A DNA stretch of 64,000 nt, taken from positions 2,013,001 through 2,077,000 of the forward strand of contig NC_013854.1 of the NCBI RefSeq assembly GCF_000010725.1, given 5' to 3'. The stretch comes from Azospirillum sp. B510. Lineage in GTDB: Bacteria > Pseudomonadota > Alphaproteobacteria > Azospirillales > Azospirillaceae. Shown in pieces: positions 15,331 to 24,293 of this stretch. Under the pieces are notes generated by a model, which was not told the DNA's origin, did no database searches, and saw nothing but the letters and a program-made list of their open reading frames with translations. How positions within the stretch are numbered: the stretch's first letter is position 1; every line of letters begins with the position of its first letter. The position numbers and the translations under genes are program-made.

Positions 15331-16665
15331 TCAGCCACGGATCGCCCAAAGCTCCATCGTCACCTGGGGGAAATCACCTGCCAGATGAACCGCGATTCCG
15401 CCGGACGTTGCAAGCTGTTTCCAAATCGGGCTACCGCGTTCGAGCTCGAAATACACGGCGCCGGCATGGTAGGGCAGCTGGCGCGGCGCGACCGGCAGCG
15501 GCCTTACTCGGATACCGGGAAGCTGTACATTGACCAGTTCGCGGATTTGTTCGACCGGACCGATCTTCACCAGCGCCGGGAAGTTGCGGCGCAGGGTCTC
15601 GCCCGGCATGTCCGCCCGCACCGCCAGCACGAAGGTCGCGGTGGTGATCAACGTGCGGTCGGCGATGGTGCCGACGCGGATGCCATATTTGCGCTCCTGA
15701 AGATCGATGGGAACCGCCGTCTGCTCCAGCACCGCGCTGAGCGAGCGGCGAACCTCCGCCATCACCGGTTCCAGCGTGCCCTGGAGGTCGTCGTGCCGAT
15801 AGGGCGGGAAGGCGGGCGGACGCTTGTTCAGCGCGGTGAAGGTGGCCAGTTCGCCGGCCAGCGACAGCATCATGCCGTGCAGCCGTTCGGGATGGATGTC
15901 GGGCATGCGGGCGATGTTGGCGAACAGCGGCTCGCTGCGGTTGGCGACCTGGAGCATCAGGAAGTCGGCCATCTCGCCGGCGCCGCGCCCGTTGGACCCG
16001 CCGACGCGGGCGGCCAGCGCTTCGGCCCGGCTGTTCAGCAGTCCCTGGATTTCGGTGACGAAGCCGGCCAGCGGCGCCAGCGCCTGGACATTGAGGGCAG
16101 GCGGGATGTAGCGCTCGTCCAGCGTGGCGCGGCGGTCCGACCGCACCTCCTGGATGCGGGCGAGGCCCAGGCAGTGGTAGCCGGCCCGTTCCTGCCGCTC
16201 CAGCCGGTAGCGCAGCCGCAACCGCCCGGTGCGGATGCGCGACACGCTGGCCGAACCGGCGACGGCGTCGACCGTCTCGCCCTCCTCGCCGACATAGCGG
16301 GTGGCGGTGTCGGCGCTCTCGCCCACCTCGAACTCGACGCCGCCGCGCTGGCGCACCGGCAATGCCAGATAGACGATGCTGTTCGCCAGCGTTTCGGGCA
16401 GGTCGAGCGGCGGCGGCGGATCGTCGTCGTCGGGGATGTTGATCGGCGTCCCGTCCTCCAGGATGCCCTTGCAGCGCAGCACGGCGAATTTGCCGACCGC
16501 CAGAAGCTCGCGGTTGACCGTCAGCTCGCTGATGCCCCAGGCGAAGGGACGCAGGCCGGCGACCCGGCCGCGCACCAGCCGTTCGACATAGCGGTCCTGC
16601 TGCTGGAAATGCTGCGCCCGCAGGAACATGCCTTCGGACCAGATGACCTTGTCGTCCCAACTCAT
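15331..16665 (-). CDS. tssK: T6SS baseplate protein TssK
   Basis: 444 aa, the standard length for TssK (ImpJ/VasE). The N-terminus MSWDDKVIWSEGMFLRAQHFQQQDRYVERLV is the family hallmark, and the C-terminal half contains the conserved baseplate/TssL-binding region (ERKYGIRVGTIADRTL, FVLAVRADMPGETLRRNFPALVKIGPVEQIRELVN). TssK trimers join the TssF-TssG wedge to the TssJLM membrane complex. It is the last T6SS gene on the minus strand, 44 bp after the FHA gene and 30 bp before the sensor module. Confidence 0.98.
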   Translation of the reverse strand: MSWDDKVIWSEGMFLRAQHFQQQDRYVERLVRGRVAGLRPFAWGISELTVNRELLAVGKFAVLRCKGILEDGTPINIPDDDDPPPPLDLPETLANSIVYLALPVRQRGGVEFEVGESADTATRYVGEEGETVDAVAGSASVSRIRTGRLRLRYRLERQERAGYHCLGLARIQEVRSDRRATLDERYIPPALNVQALAPLAGFVTEIQGLLNSRAEALAARVGGSNGRGAGEMADFLMLQVANRSEPLFANIARMPDIHPERLHGMMLSLAGELATFTALNKRPPAFPPYRHDDLQGTLEPVMAEVRRSLSAVLEQTAVPIDLQERKYGIRVGTIADRTLITTATFVLAVRADMPGETLRRNFPALVKIGPVEQIRELVNVQLPGIRVRPLPVAPRQLPYHAGAVYFELERGSPIWKQLATSGGIAVHLAGDFPQVTMELWAIRG

Positions 16666-16709
16666 GGGCGCTTTTCCTCTTGCGGGCGGGTGTGCGTCGT
16701 CATCGGGGA

Positions 16710-17876
16710 TCAGCCGCCGAGCGCATGGCGGTGGACCGGCAGAAGCCGACGGTAGAGCGCGGCCAGCCGCGCACCGCCATCGGCGGTCTCCCCGGCCAGC
16801 TCGCGCACCGCCGCCAGCAGCGCCGACTGGTGGGCGATGGCGGCGGACGCGGCGGAGCGGAGCAGCGCCTCGGCCTCGGCCGGCGGCAGGGCGCGCAGAC
16901 GGGCCAGCGCGTCGGCGCCATCGGCGGCCCGCAGCAGCGGGGAGTCGCCCAGAGCACGCGTCTCCTCCGGATCAAGGCCGAGCAGGGAGTCCAGCGCCGC
17001 CTGCTGGCGGACCAGCGACAGCACCACGTCGGCCAGCGCCCGCGCCAACGGGTCGGCGGCCGGGGCCGGTGTCGGACGGTTGCCGAAGGCCGGCGGCACC
17101 AGCGGCGCGTCCGCCCAGTCGTCGGGCAAATGGGCGGAGCCCACCGACGGGATCGCTGGCGGCGGAAAGGGCGGCGTGTCGAGCGGCTCGTCCAGCCAAT
17201 CCTCGGGAATCGTCATGCCGCCGGCACCGGCGGCGGAGCCGAAGCCGGGCGACTCCGCCGCCACCCGGATGGTGCCGAGACTGTCGGGGGCGAAGTCGGG
17301 CTGCGCCGAGCCGGGCCAGTCGGCATCGCGTCCATCGGCGGCAGCGGTGGGCTGCCAGCCGCCCGACGTTCCGCCGCTCCTGCGGTCGCCGGCCCGGCCG
17401 AACAGATCCTCGTCGTCCGGGATCGGCATCACCGGCACCGGACCGCGGCCGAAGGCCGGCGGGGCGAAGGGGTCGTCCTCCGCCACGGCCGGACGGGCCG
17501 GCGCGTCGGCGCCGCGCAGCACCGCCAGGAACGGATCGTTGGCGGGCGGCGCCTCCTCGGCGGCGAAGCCGGCGCGCATGACGAAGCCGCCCATGCGCAG
17601 CCGGTCGCCCTCCCCCACCACCGCGGAGTTGCCGCGGCCGATGGCGGTCGGCGACTCGTTCAGGAAGACGCCGTTGGTCGAGCTGTCGATGACGACATAG
17701 ACGCCGCCCTTGAACTCCACCATGCAGTGGGTCTTGGACAGCGTGCGGTCCGGGTCGTGCAGCACCCAGTCGCAGTCGGGACCGCGGCCGATCACCAGCC
17801 GGCCGCCGCCGAGGTCGCGGGCGATGTCGCCGCCCTGCGACGGCGGGCATTGGACCAGGGTCAGGCGCAGCTTCAT
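16710..17876 (-). CDS. tagH: FHA-domain T6SS protein TagH (Fha)
   Basis: About 388 aa from ATG 17876 (MKLRLTLVQ). The FHA domain occupies about 1-105: VIGR at 28-31, LSKTH at 46-50 and SSTNGVFLN at 65-73 are the phosphothreonine-binding loops. A Pro/Asp-rich linker follows, and the last 130 aa form a helical region (LADVVLSLVRQQAALDSLLG) as in Fha/TagH proteins. In T6SS it binds phosphothreonine made by PpkA-type kinases; the candidate kinase is encoded at 43791-45836. The gene follows the upstream stop by 4 bp. Confidence 0.92.
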   Translation of the reverse strand: MKLRLTLVQCPPSQGGDIARDLGGGRLVIGRGPDCDWVLHDPDRTLSKTHCMVEFKGGVYVVIDSSTNGVFLNESPTAIGRGNSAVVGEGDRLRMGGFVMRAGFAAEEAPPANDPFLAVLRGADAPARPAVAEDDPFAPPAFGRGPVPVMPIPDDEDLFGRAGDRRSGGTSGGWQPTAAADGRDADWPGSAQPDFAPDSLGTIRVAAESPGFGSAAGAGGMTIPEDWLDEPLDTPPFPPPAIPSVGSAHLPDDWADAPLVPPAFGNRPTPAPAADPLARALADVVLSLVRQQAALDSLLGLDPEETRALGDSPLLRAADGADALARLRALPPAEAEALLRSAASAAIAHQSALLAAVRELAGETADGGARLAALYRRLLPVHRHALGG

Positions 17877-17880
17877 CGCC

Positions 17881-18501
17881 TCATCCCCCGACCTTGCCGC
17901 TGCCGCCATTGGCGATGTCGAGCGCCTGGACCAGGGCGGCGCGATGGCGGGCCTTGATCTCCTTCGGTACGGATGCCGCGGCGAGCAGCACGGCGGCGGA
18001 TGCCGCGGTGCCGGTCAGCCCGTCGCCCGGCGGCACCACCACCGGCGCATCCGGCGGGGCGAGGCTGCCGCCCGACCAGAAGGCGGCCATGGCGGCATAG
18101 GCGCAGGCGGTCTCGAAATTCATCGCCTCGGCCGGGGCGAAGCAGGCACGGCGGTTCTCCTCCGTCGGGCGGAAGACCCAGGCCTCCGCCGCCTCCAGCG
18201 CCGCGCCGTCGGCGGGGGCGGGATCCGGCGGCAAGGCGCCGCGGGCGGCCAGACAGCCCCACCACACCGCCTCGCGCCGCGGCAGGGCGATGGCCAGCAG
18301 GCGGATGGCGTCGGCGTGCAGGTCGGCGTCGATCAGCGCCTTGAGGAAGGCCGCCGTCGGGGCGTTGGGCGCGAGCAGCGCCTTGGCCTCCTCCGACAGA
18401 TCCAGCCCCGCGACCGCTTCGGCCGCGCGGGCGAAGCGCAACTTCGGCAACAACCCGATGTCCACCGTCCCACTCCCCCGTCCCAACCCCGCCATAAGCA
18501 C
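17881..18501 (-). CDS. T6SS-linked protein of unknown function (DUF6931-like)
   Basis: 206 aa, helical, Ala/Leu-rich and without signal peptide or TM segment. Phrases such as FLKALIDADLHADAIRLLAIALPRREAVWWGC and FETACAYAAMAAFWSGGSLAPP are what I recall of a family labelled DUF6931 found beside vgrG and FHA genes; this recollection should be checked. It lies 24 bp after vgrG and 4 bp before tagH. The position between spike and phospho-reader suggests an accessory or adaptor role in loading or regulation, but no function is established. Confidence 0.75.
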   Translation of the reverse strand: MLMAGLGRGSGTVDIGLLPKLRFARAAEAVAGLDLSEEAKALLAPNAPTAAFLKALIDADLHADAIRLLAIALPRREAVWWGCLAARGALPPDPAPADGAALEAAEAWVFRPTEENRRACFAPAEAMNFETACAYAAMAAFWSGGSLAPPDAPVVVPPGDGLTGTAASAAVLLAAASVPKEIKARHRAALVQALDIANGGSGKVGG

Positions 18502-18525
18502 CGCCCCGCCGCGGGCGGCGGTTCG

Positions 18526-20646
18526 TCAATTGATGGTTACCACGCCGCCCTTGACCTGGACCATCCCATCGCCGTTCAGCTGGGTCATCGCGCCCTTGAT
18601 CTGGACCTGGGCGTCGCCGGTGACCTTGACCATGGTGCCCTTGATGGTGACGCCGCTCTGATCGATCTTGACGCTGTTGGCGCCGACCTTCAACTCGATG
18701 GCGGTGGTGGCCTCCAGGGTGATCTTGCCGGTGCCGGCCTTCACCGACACGTCGCCGAGGCCGAGCTTCAGCGCATAATCGCCGTTCTTCACGTCGATCA
18801 GCATGTTGCCCTGTCCGACGGTCAGGCTGTCGTTGCCCTGCCCGACCTTCACCGTCCGGTTGCCCTGGCCGACGGTGTGGGTGTCGTCGCCCTGGCTGAC
18901 GGTGACGCTGCGGTCGCCCTGCCCGACCGTCAGCGACTGGTTCCCCTTGCTGACCTCGTGGCTGTCGTCGCCCTCCGACACGGTGACGCTGCGTTTGCCT
19001 TTGGATATCGTGATCGTCTCGTTGCCTTCCGACACCGTTTCGGTGCGGTCGTTCTTGATGGTGATGGTCTGGTCGTGATCGACCTGGAGGCTGTCGTCAT
19101 TCTCCACCACCCGCTTGAAGTCCTTCTGAGCGTGGACATAGATCTCCTCGGCGTCCTTCTTGTCCTCGAAGCGCAGCTCGTTGAAGGCCGTCGCGTCGCC
19201 GCCCTTGCTGGAGCGGGTCTTGATGCCGCTCTGCGTCTTGTTGTCGGGCAGCGTGTAGGGCGGCATGTTCTCGCCGTTATAGACGCAGCCGACGATCAGC
19301 GGCCGGTCGGGGTCGCCGCCGATATAGTCGACCAGCACCTCCATGCCGACGCGCGGGGTGAACAGGGTGCCCCAGTTCCTGCCGGCCATGGCCTGGGCGA
19401 CGCGCAGCCAGACGAAGCTCTTCTCGTCATTGGCGCCCTTGCGGTCCCAATGGAACTGCACCCGGACCCGGCCATACTTGTCGCAATAGATCTCCTCGCC
19501 GCTGGGGCCGACCACAGTCGCGGTGTCCGGCCCATGGGTGCGCGGGCGCGGCACCGGCGGCGGGCGGAACACCGTGGCGTCGGGAATCGCGGTGAAACGG
19601 CAGGAGAAGCCGGGCGTGCCGCCGGCATTGCCGAGATGGCTCTCGTCATGGGCGCTCAGCGCCAGGTCGGTCAGGACATAACCCTTGCCGACCTCCGCCG
19701 CCACGGCATGGGCGGTCAGGGATATCTTGCCGCCGGCGAACAGGCCGCGATAGGTCGCCGACGCCTCCACCCGCTCATAGCCGGTCTCCGTCTCCTCCAT
19801 GCGCAGACGGGACAGATCGGTGCCGTCGGCCTTGACCATATGGCCGGCATGATGGTCGAACCGTTCGTGCGGCTTGAAGGCGGACACCCCCAGCACGGTG
19901 GCGGTGCTGGCGGTCAGGTCGGCGCCGGGGGTTTCGAAATTATAGTCCGTCAACGTCCATTTGCCGGACACGTAGGATTGCGCGTGCGACCAGCCCTCGA
20001 TCGCCAGCATGCTGCCCTGGGCCGAGGCGGCATGGACGACCTCCTTGTCCAGGCAATCGGTGTAGCCCGACGCGCTGTCGCTCAGGATCAGCGTATGCTT
20101 GCCGGCCTCGTGCTGGAAATAGAAATAGATGCCCTCGTCCCGCAGCAGGCGGGCGATGAAGTCGTAATGGGTCTCGCGGTACTGGACGCAGACCGGCCGG
20201 GCGTTGTGGGTGCCGGACAGGCCCTGCCTCCTCACCTCGGTCACGCCGCAGTCGGACAGGACGGCATCGACGATCTGGACGACGCTCTTCTCCTGGAAGA
20301 CCCGGCAGTCGGAGCGCAGGGTGGCCAGCCACAGGCTCGGAACGATCTCCACCGTGTATTGGCGGTGGCCGCGCAGGGCCAGCGGCCCGGCGGAAAAGCC
20401 GCTGACGATGCCGTTGACGACACGCGGATCGCCGCCCTTGCGGGCGATGGACAAGGTCAGCGACTTGCCCAGCATGTCGGCCGGGGCGATGGTCATCCGT
20501 GGGGAGACCAGTGTGATGGTGTAGCGGAACAGGCGCGACAGCCCCTCCTCCCCCTCGACGGCCACCGGGATCAGCACGTCCGCGCCGAGCGGCGAGGTCA
20601 GCGACAGAAGCCGGCCGGTCTGCGAGAGGGTGGGCGCATCCGACAT
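18526..20646 (-). CDS. tssI: T6SS spike protein VgrG (TssI)
   Basis: 706 aa, gp27/gp5-like. N-terminal LFRYTITLVSP and gp27-like regions are followed by the gp5 OB-fold part (EEIYCDKYGRVRVQFHWD, SFVWLRVAQAMAGRNWGTLFTPRVGMEVLVDYIGGDPDRP). From about residue 517 a needle of short repeats (VSEGN, VSQGD, VGQGN, about 8-residue step) forms the beta-helix. It ends with VQVKGGVVTIN and no extra effector domain, so cargo must bind the tip or a PAAR protein. It lies downstream of hcp, separated by a strong hairpin. Confidence 0.98.
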   Translation of the reverse strand: MSDAPTLSQTGRLLSLTSPLGADVLIPVAVEGEEGLSRLFRYTITLVSPRMTIAPADMLGKSLTLSIARKGGDPRVVNGIVSGFSAGPLALRGHRQYTVEIVPSLWLATLRSDCRVFQEKSVVQIVDAVLSDCGVTEVRRQGLSGTHNARPVCVQYRETHYDFIARLLRDEGIYFYFQHEAGKHTLILSDSASGYTDCLDKEVVHAASAQGSMLAIEGWSHAQSYVSGKWTLTDYNFETPGADLTASTATVLGVSAFKPHERFDHHAGHMVKADGTDLSRLRMEETETGYERVEASATYRGLFAGGKISLTAHAVAAEVGKGYVLTDLALSAHDESHLGNAGGTPGFSCRFTAIPDATVFRPPPVPRPRTHGPDTATVVGPSGEEIYCDKYGRVRVQFHWDRKGANDEKSFVWLRVAQAMAGRNWGTLFTPRVGMEVLVDYIGGDPDRPLIVGCVYNGENMPPYTLPDNKTQSGIKTRSSKGGDATAFNELRFEDKKDAEEIYVHAQKDFKRVVENDDSLQVDHDQTITIKNDRTETVSEGNETITISKGKRSVTVSEGDDSHEVSKGNQSLTVGQGDRSVTVSQGDDTHTVGQGNRTVKVGQGNDSLTVGQGNMLIDVKNGDYALKLGLGDVSVKAGTGKITLEATTAIELKVGANSVKIDQSGVTIKGTMVKVTGDAQVQIKGAMTQLNGDGMVQVKGGVVTIN

Positions 20647-20686
20647 GCGGGCTTGGTCCTATGGGTGGAAACCGATGGTGGGGAAA

Positions 20687-20753
20687 GGACCCGCCCCGCT
20701 CCCTCCCCTCCCCCGGCGGGCGGGCGGGGGTGGGGAGGGAGCGGGGCGGGTCC
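20687..20753. repeat. Perfect 22-bp inverted repeat between hcp and vgrG
   Basis: The arms 20687-20708 and 20732-20753 match at all 22 positions, with a 23-nt G/C-rich loop. As RNA it would be an extremely stable hairpin just after the hcp stop. There is only a three-U run on the vgrG side, so it is more likely a partial terminator or 3'-end stabiliser for hcp mRNA than a full stop. Confidence 0.8.
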
Positions 20754-20768
20754 GGCGACGGGGCCTTA

Positions 20769-21245
20769 TCAGGCGCTCTTGGTCGTCGACAGGTCGTAGG
20801 AGACCGAGATCGGCGTGCCGGCCTTGTTCTTGTCGTCGTAGGGGATGAACTTGTACTCCATCTTGGTGAAGCTGATGGAGATCGACTCCGACGGACGGTC
20901 ACCGCCGGACGACATCGAATAGGACGAGACCAGGGCGTTGGTCAGGGTGTATTCGGCGTAGGTGTTGCCCGGGTTGCCGGTGGTGACGAGGTGGATCTGC
21001 ACCTTCTTGCCGATGGCGCCGGTGCAGGACTCGACGAAGAACTTCGGCGAGGAGCTGTCCATCATCTTGCTGATGGTCACTTCCGACACCGACGGCTCCG
21101 ACGCCTCGCGGTTGGCGGTCGAGCCCGACGGGGTGCTGATGGCGCGGCCGACGCCCCACTGGAGCGAACCGACGTCGAGCCACTTCTTGTGGGACTCGTG
21201 CGTCGCCTCACCGTCGATGCCGTCATACTTTACATAGATCGCCAT
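20769..21245 (-). CDS. tssD: T6SS tube protein Hcp (TssD)
   Basis: 158 aa, the normal Hcp length. MAIYVKYDGIDGEATHE at the start, FFVESCTGAIGKKVQIHLV in the middle and SISISFTKMEYKFIPYD near the end are family features. Hexamers stack into the inner tube fired by the TssBC sheath. GAGGAG lies 6 nt before the ATG, a very strong ribosome site fitting a high-copy protein. A 170-bp leader separates it from clpV and may hold its own promoter. Confidence 0.98.
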   Translation of the reverse strand: MAIYVKYDGIDGEATHESHKKWLDVGSLQWGVGRAISTPSGSTANREASEPSVSEVTISKMMDSSSPKFFVESCTGAIGKKVQIHLVTTGNPGNTYAEYTLTNALVSSYSMSSGGDRPSESISISFTKMEYKFIPYDDKNKAGTPISVSYDLSTTKSA

Positions 21246-21415
21246 GTTGGTCTCCTCGCTCTCTTGAAGGTCGGTCTTAACGGGAAAGGGTTAACGGTAT
21301 TTTATGGTTACGAAAGACTTGAGACGGCCGCGGTGACGGGCATCACGGCCCGCCGCTTTCCCCGGCCGCCCCCGGCTCTCCCGCGTCGGGCTCCGCCATG
21401 TCGGGCCGCGCCATG
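21246..21415 (-). promoter_or_regulatory. hcp leader with possible promoter
   Basis: A 170-bp gap inside an otherwise tight operon. Read toward hcp it contains an AT-rich ATAAAAT (21305-21299) and two CCGTTAA copies 14 bp apart (21297-21291 and 21283-21277), then the GAGGAG ribosome site. A private hcp promoter would fit the high demand for this protein. No good -35 was found. Confidence 0.3.
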
Positions 21416-24103
21416 TCAGGCGATGTCGTAGATGAAGCGGTCCTCGCCATCGACGGCGACATGGACGCGGGTGATCGGCTCGCCGTCGCCCATGCGGGCG
21501 AGGATGCGCGACGACATCTCCGGCAGAAGCGTGCGGTTCAGGATGGTCTCGATGTTGCGGGCGCCGCTGGAGACCTCCCGGCAACGGTCGACGATGCCCT
21601 GGACCAGATCGTCGGAATAGGAGAAGGCCGCCTTGTAATTCCGCGCCACCCGCCGGGCGATGCGGTTCAGTTGCAGCACGACGATCTTCTTCAGATTCTC
21701 GTCGGACAGCTGGAAATAGGGAATGACGGTGCAGCGGCCGAGAAAGGCCGGCTTGAAGCTCTTCTGCAACTCCGGATGCAGCGCCTCCAGCAGCCCGTCG
21801 GCGTCCGGCGCGGTCTCCGGGTCGGCGCACAGCTTGTGGATCAGGTCGGTGCCGGCGTTCGACGTCATGATGATGACGGTGTTCTTGAAGTCGATGTCGC
21901 GGCCTTCGCCGTCCTTGATCGTGCCCTTGTCGAACAGCTGGAAGAAGATGTCCTGCACGCCGGGATGGGCCTTCTCCAGCTCGTCCAGCAGCACGACGCT
22001 GTAGGGCCGGCGCCGCACCGCCTCGGTCAGCACGCCGCCCTCGCCGAAGCCGACATAGCCGGGAGGAGAGCCCAGCAGAAGCGAGACCTTATGCTCCTCC
22101 TTGTATTCGGTCATGTTGATGGTGGTGACGTTCTGCTCGCCGCCATAGATCAGCTCGGCCAGCGTCAGCGCCGTCTCGGTCTTGCCGACGCCGGACGTGC
22201 CGACCATCAGGAAGACGCCGATCGGCTTGCGCGGGTCGGTCAGCTTGGCCCGGCTGGTCCACATCGCCTGGGCGATGGCGTCCAGCGCATGGTCCTGGCC
22301 GATGATCCGCTCCTTCATGCGGTCGGCCAGCGACAGGATGGTCCTGATCTCGTTCGACACCATGCGGCCGACCGGGACGCCGGTCCAGTTGGCGACCACC
22401 TCGGCCACCGCCTGCCCGTCCACCGCCACCTTGACCAGCGGATCCTCGCCCTGCACCGCCGAAAGCTCGGCGGTCAGCGCCGAAAGCCGGGCGGCCAGCG
22501 CTTCGGCGTCAGGCGGTTCGGCCGTGGCGGCGCCCTCGGCGCCCCGCGCCTTCGCCCGCTCGTGCGCGGCGACCAGCTGATCGCGCGTGCCGTTGATCGC
22601 CTTGACCAGCTCCAGCTCCCTGGTCCAGCGCGCCTCCAGCGCCGCCAGATCGGCCTCGGTGGCGGCGATCCTGTCCTTCAGCGCCGCCACCTGCTCGGCA
22701 TGGTCGATGCCGATGGCCTGCTCGCGCTCCAGGATCGCCAGCTCGGTCCCGGTCAGCTGGATGGTGCGGCGGCGGTCCTCGATGGCCGGCGGGGTGGCGG
22801 TCTGGCTCATCGCCACGCGGGCGCAGGCGGTGTCGAGCAGGCTGACCGCCTTGTCGGGAAGCTGGCGCGCCGGGATGTAGCGGCTCGACAGCCGGACCGC
22901 TTCGATCAGCCCCTCGGTCACGATGCGGACCTTGTGGTGCTTCTCCAGCGTCGCGGTCAGGCCCCGCATCATGTCGACGGCGACCGGCTCCGCCGGCTCC
23001 TCCACCTTCACCACCTGGAAGCGGCGGGTCAGCGCCGGGTCCTTCTCGAAATATTTCTTGTACTCGGCCCAGGTGGTGGCGGCGACGGTGCGCATCTCGC
23101 CACGCGCCAGCGCCGGCTTCAGCAGGTTGGCGGCGTCGTTCTGCCCGGCCTGCCCGCCGGCGCCGATCAGGGTGTGCGCCTCGTCGATGAACAGGATGAT
23201 CGGCTGGCTCGACCCCTTCACCTCGTCGATCACGCCCTTCAGCCGGTTCTCGAACTCGCCCTTCATGCCGGCGCCGGCCTGGAGCAGCCCGAGGTCGAGC
23301 GACAGCAGGCGGACGTTGCGCAGGTCGGGCGGCACGTCGCCCGCGGCGATGCGCAGCGCGAAGCCCTCCACCACCGCCGTCTTGCCGACGCCGGCCTCGC
23401 CGGTCAGGATCGGGTTGTTCTGGCGGCGGCGGGTCAGCACGTCGATGATCTGGCGGATCTCGGCGTCGCGGCCGAGCACCGGGTCGATCCCGCCGGCCTT
23501 CGCCCGCTCGGTCAGGTCGATGGTGTACTGGTCGAGGTTGGGGGTCGCCCCGCCGGCCTTCGCGGCACCGCCCGCGGCGCCACCGCCTCCGGCCGCGGCC
23601 GCGGCGGCCGCGGCGCCGGTCCGCGCCTCCGCCGTGTCGGCGACGATCCCGGGCAGGTCGCGGCGCAGCGCCTCGGCGCTGATCCTGGCGAACTGGCCCG
23701 ACATGTCGCGGGCCTGGGCCGACAGCGAGTCGTCCGACAGCAGCGCGGCCAGCAGATGGCCGGAGCGGATCGCCCCCTCGCCATATTGCAGGGAGGCCAG
23801 GACCCAGGCCTCGCGCATCAGCTGGACGAGGGCGGGCGAAAGGGCCGGCGCCCGGCTGTTGCCGGTCTTCAGCTTGTCCAGAACCCGCGTCAGGTCGGCC
23901 GACAGACGCCCGGCGTCGATCTCGTAGACACGCAGGATGGCGCAAACGTCACCGTCGGCGGCGCCGATCAGCTGGAGAAGCCAGTGCTCGATCTCGCAAT
24001 TGTAATGCGTGCGCGACAGCGTCTGACCCGCAGCAGCCTCCAGAGACCGCCGGCAAACCGGATGCAGACGCGAAATCAGGCCCTGAAGATCGACAGACAC
24101 CAT
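21416..24103 (-). CDS. tssH: T6SS sheath-recycling ATPase ClpV (TssH)
   Basis: 895 aa, AAA+ protein of the Hsp100 class. An N-terminal repeat domain (1-150, with the helix that grips TssC) is followed by an Ala/Gly-rich linker (163-185). The first ATPase has Walker A GEAGVGKTA (235-243) and Walker B FIDEAH (305-310). There is a coiled-coil middle domain at about 445-530. The second ATPase has Walker A GTSGVGKTE (635-643) and LLDELEKAHP. It disassembles contracted TssBC sheaths using ATP. The C-terminus ends soon after RFIYDIA, as in ClpV rather than ClpB. Its AT-rich upstream gap is 190 bp. Confidence 0.98.
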   Translation of the reverse strand: MVSVDLQGLISRLHPVCRRSLEAAAGQTLSRTHYNCEIEHWLLQLIGAADGDVCAILRVYEIDAGRLSADLTRVLDKLKTGNSRAPALSPALVQLMREAWVLASLQYGEGAIRSGHLLAALLSDDSLSAQARDMSGQFARISAEALRRDLPGIVADTAEARTGAAAAAAAAGGGGAAGGAAKAGGATPNLDQYTIDLTERAKAGGIDPVLGRDAEIRQIIDVLTRRRQNNPILTGEAGVGKTAVVEGFALRIAAGDVPPDLRNVRLLSLDLGLLQAGAGMKGEFENRLKGVIDEVKGSSQPIILFIDEAHTLIGAGGQAGQNDAANLLKPALARGEMRTVAATTWAEYKKYFEKDPALTRRFQVVKVEEPAEPVAVDMMRGLTATLEKHHKVRIVTEGLIEAVRLSSRYIPARQLPDKAVSLLDTACARVAMSQTATPPAIEDRRRTIQLTGTELAILEREQAIGIDHAEQVAALKDRIAATEADLAALEARWTRELELVKAINGTRDQLVAAHERAKARGAEGAATAEPPDAEALAARLSALTAELSAVQGEDPLVKVAVDGQAVAEVVANWTGVPVGRMVSNEIRTILSLADRMKERIIGQDHALDAIAQAMWTSRAKLTDPRKPIGVFLMVGTSGVGKTETALTLAELIYGGEQNVTTINMTEYKEEHKVSLLLGSPPGYVGFGEGGVLTEAVRRRPYSVVLLDELEKAHPGVQDIFFQLFDKGTIKDGEGRDIDFKNTVIIMTSNAGTDLIHKLCADPETAPDADGLLEALHPELQKSFKPAFLGRCTVIPYFQLSDENLKKIVVLQLNRIARRVARNYKAAFSYSDDLVQGIVDRCREVSSGARNIETILNRTLLPEMSSRILARMGDGEPITRVHVAVDGEDRFIYDIA

Positions 24104-24293
24104 CGCTCAAACCCCCTTCGTGCAACCTTTGTTTCGTGGGCCTTCGGCAGCCCTTGCCATCCCCGACTGTCCCCGCCGGTTCACATGCGGAAAACCTGCC
24201 CCGCAATTGCAAGGAGAACTGTGATCAAGCCATTTCGAAAAATCCACCATGATGCTTCAAAAACTCTCAAATTCCGTACGAATACTTCAAGTC

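Noticed and set aside
18780..19090. Regular repeats that might suggest a CRISPR array
   Set aside because: They are the in-frame repeats encoding the VgrG beta-helix; there are no unique spacers or cas genes.
17710..20799. A 1029-aa open frame on the plus strand
   Set aside because: Antisense to vgrG and the DUF6931-like gene; its Val/Ala/Leu/Asp repeats mirror the VgrG needle repeats.
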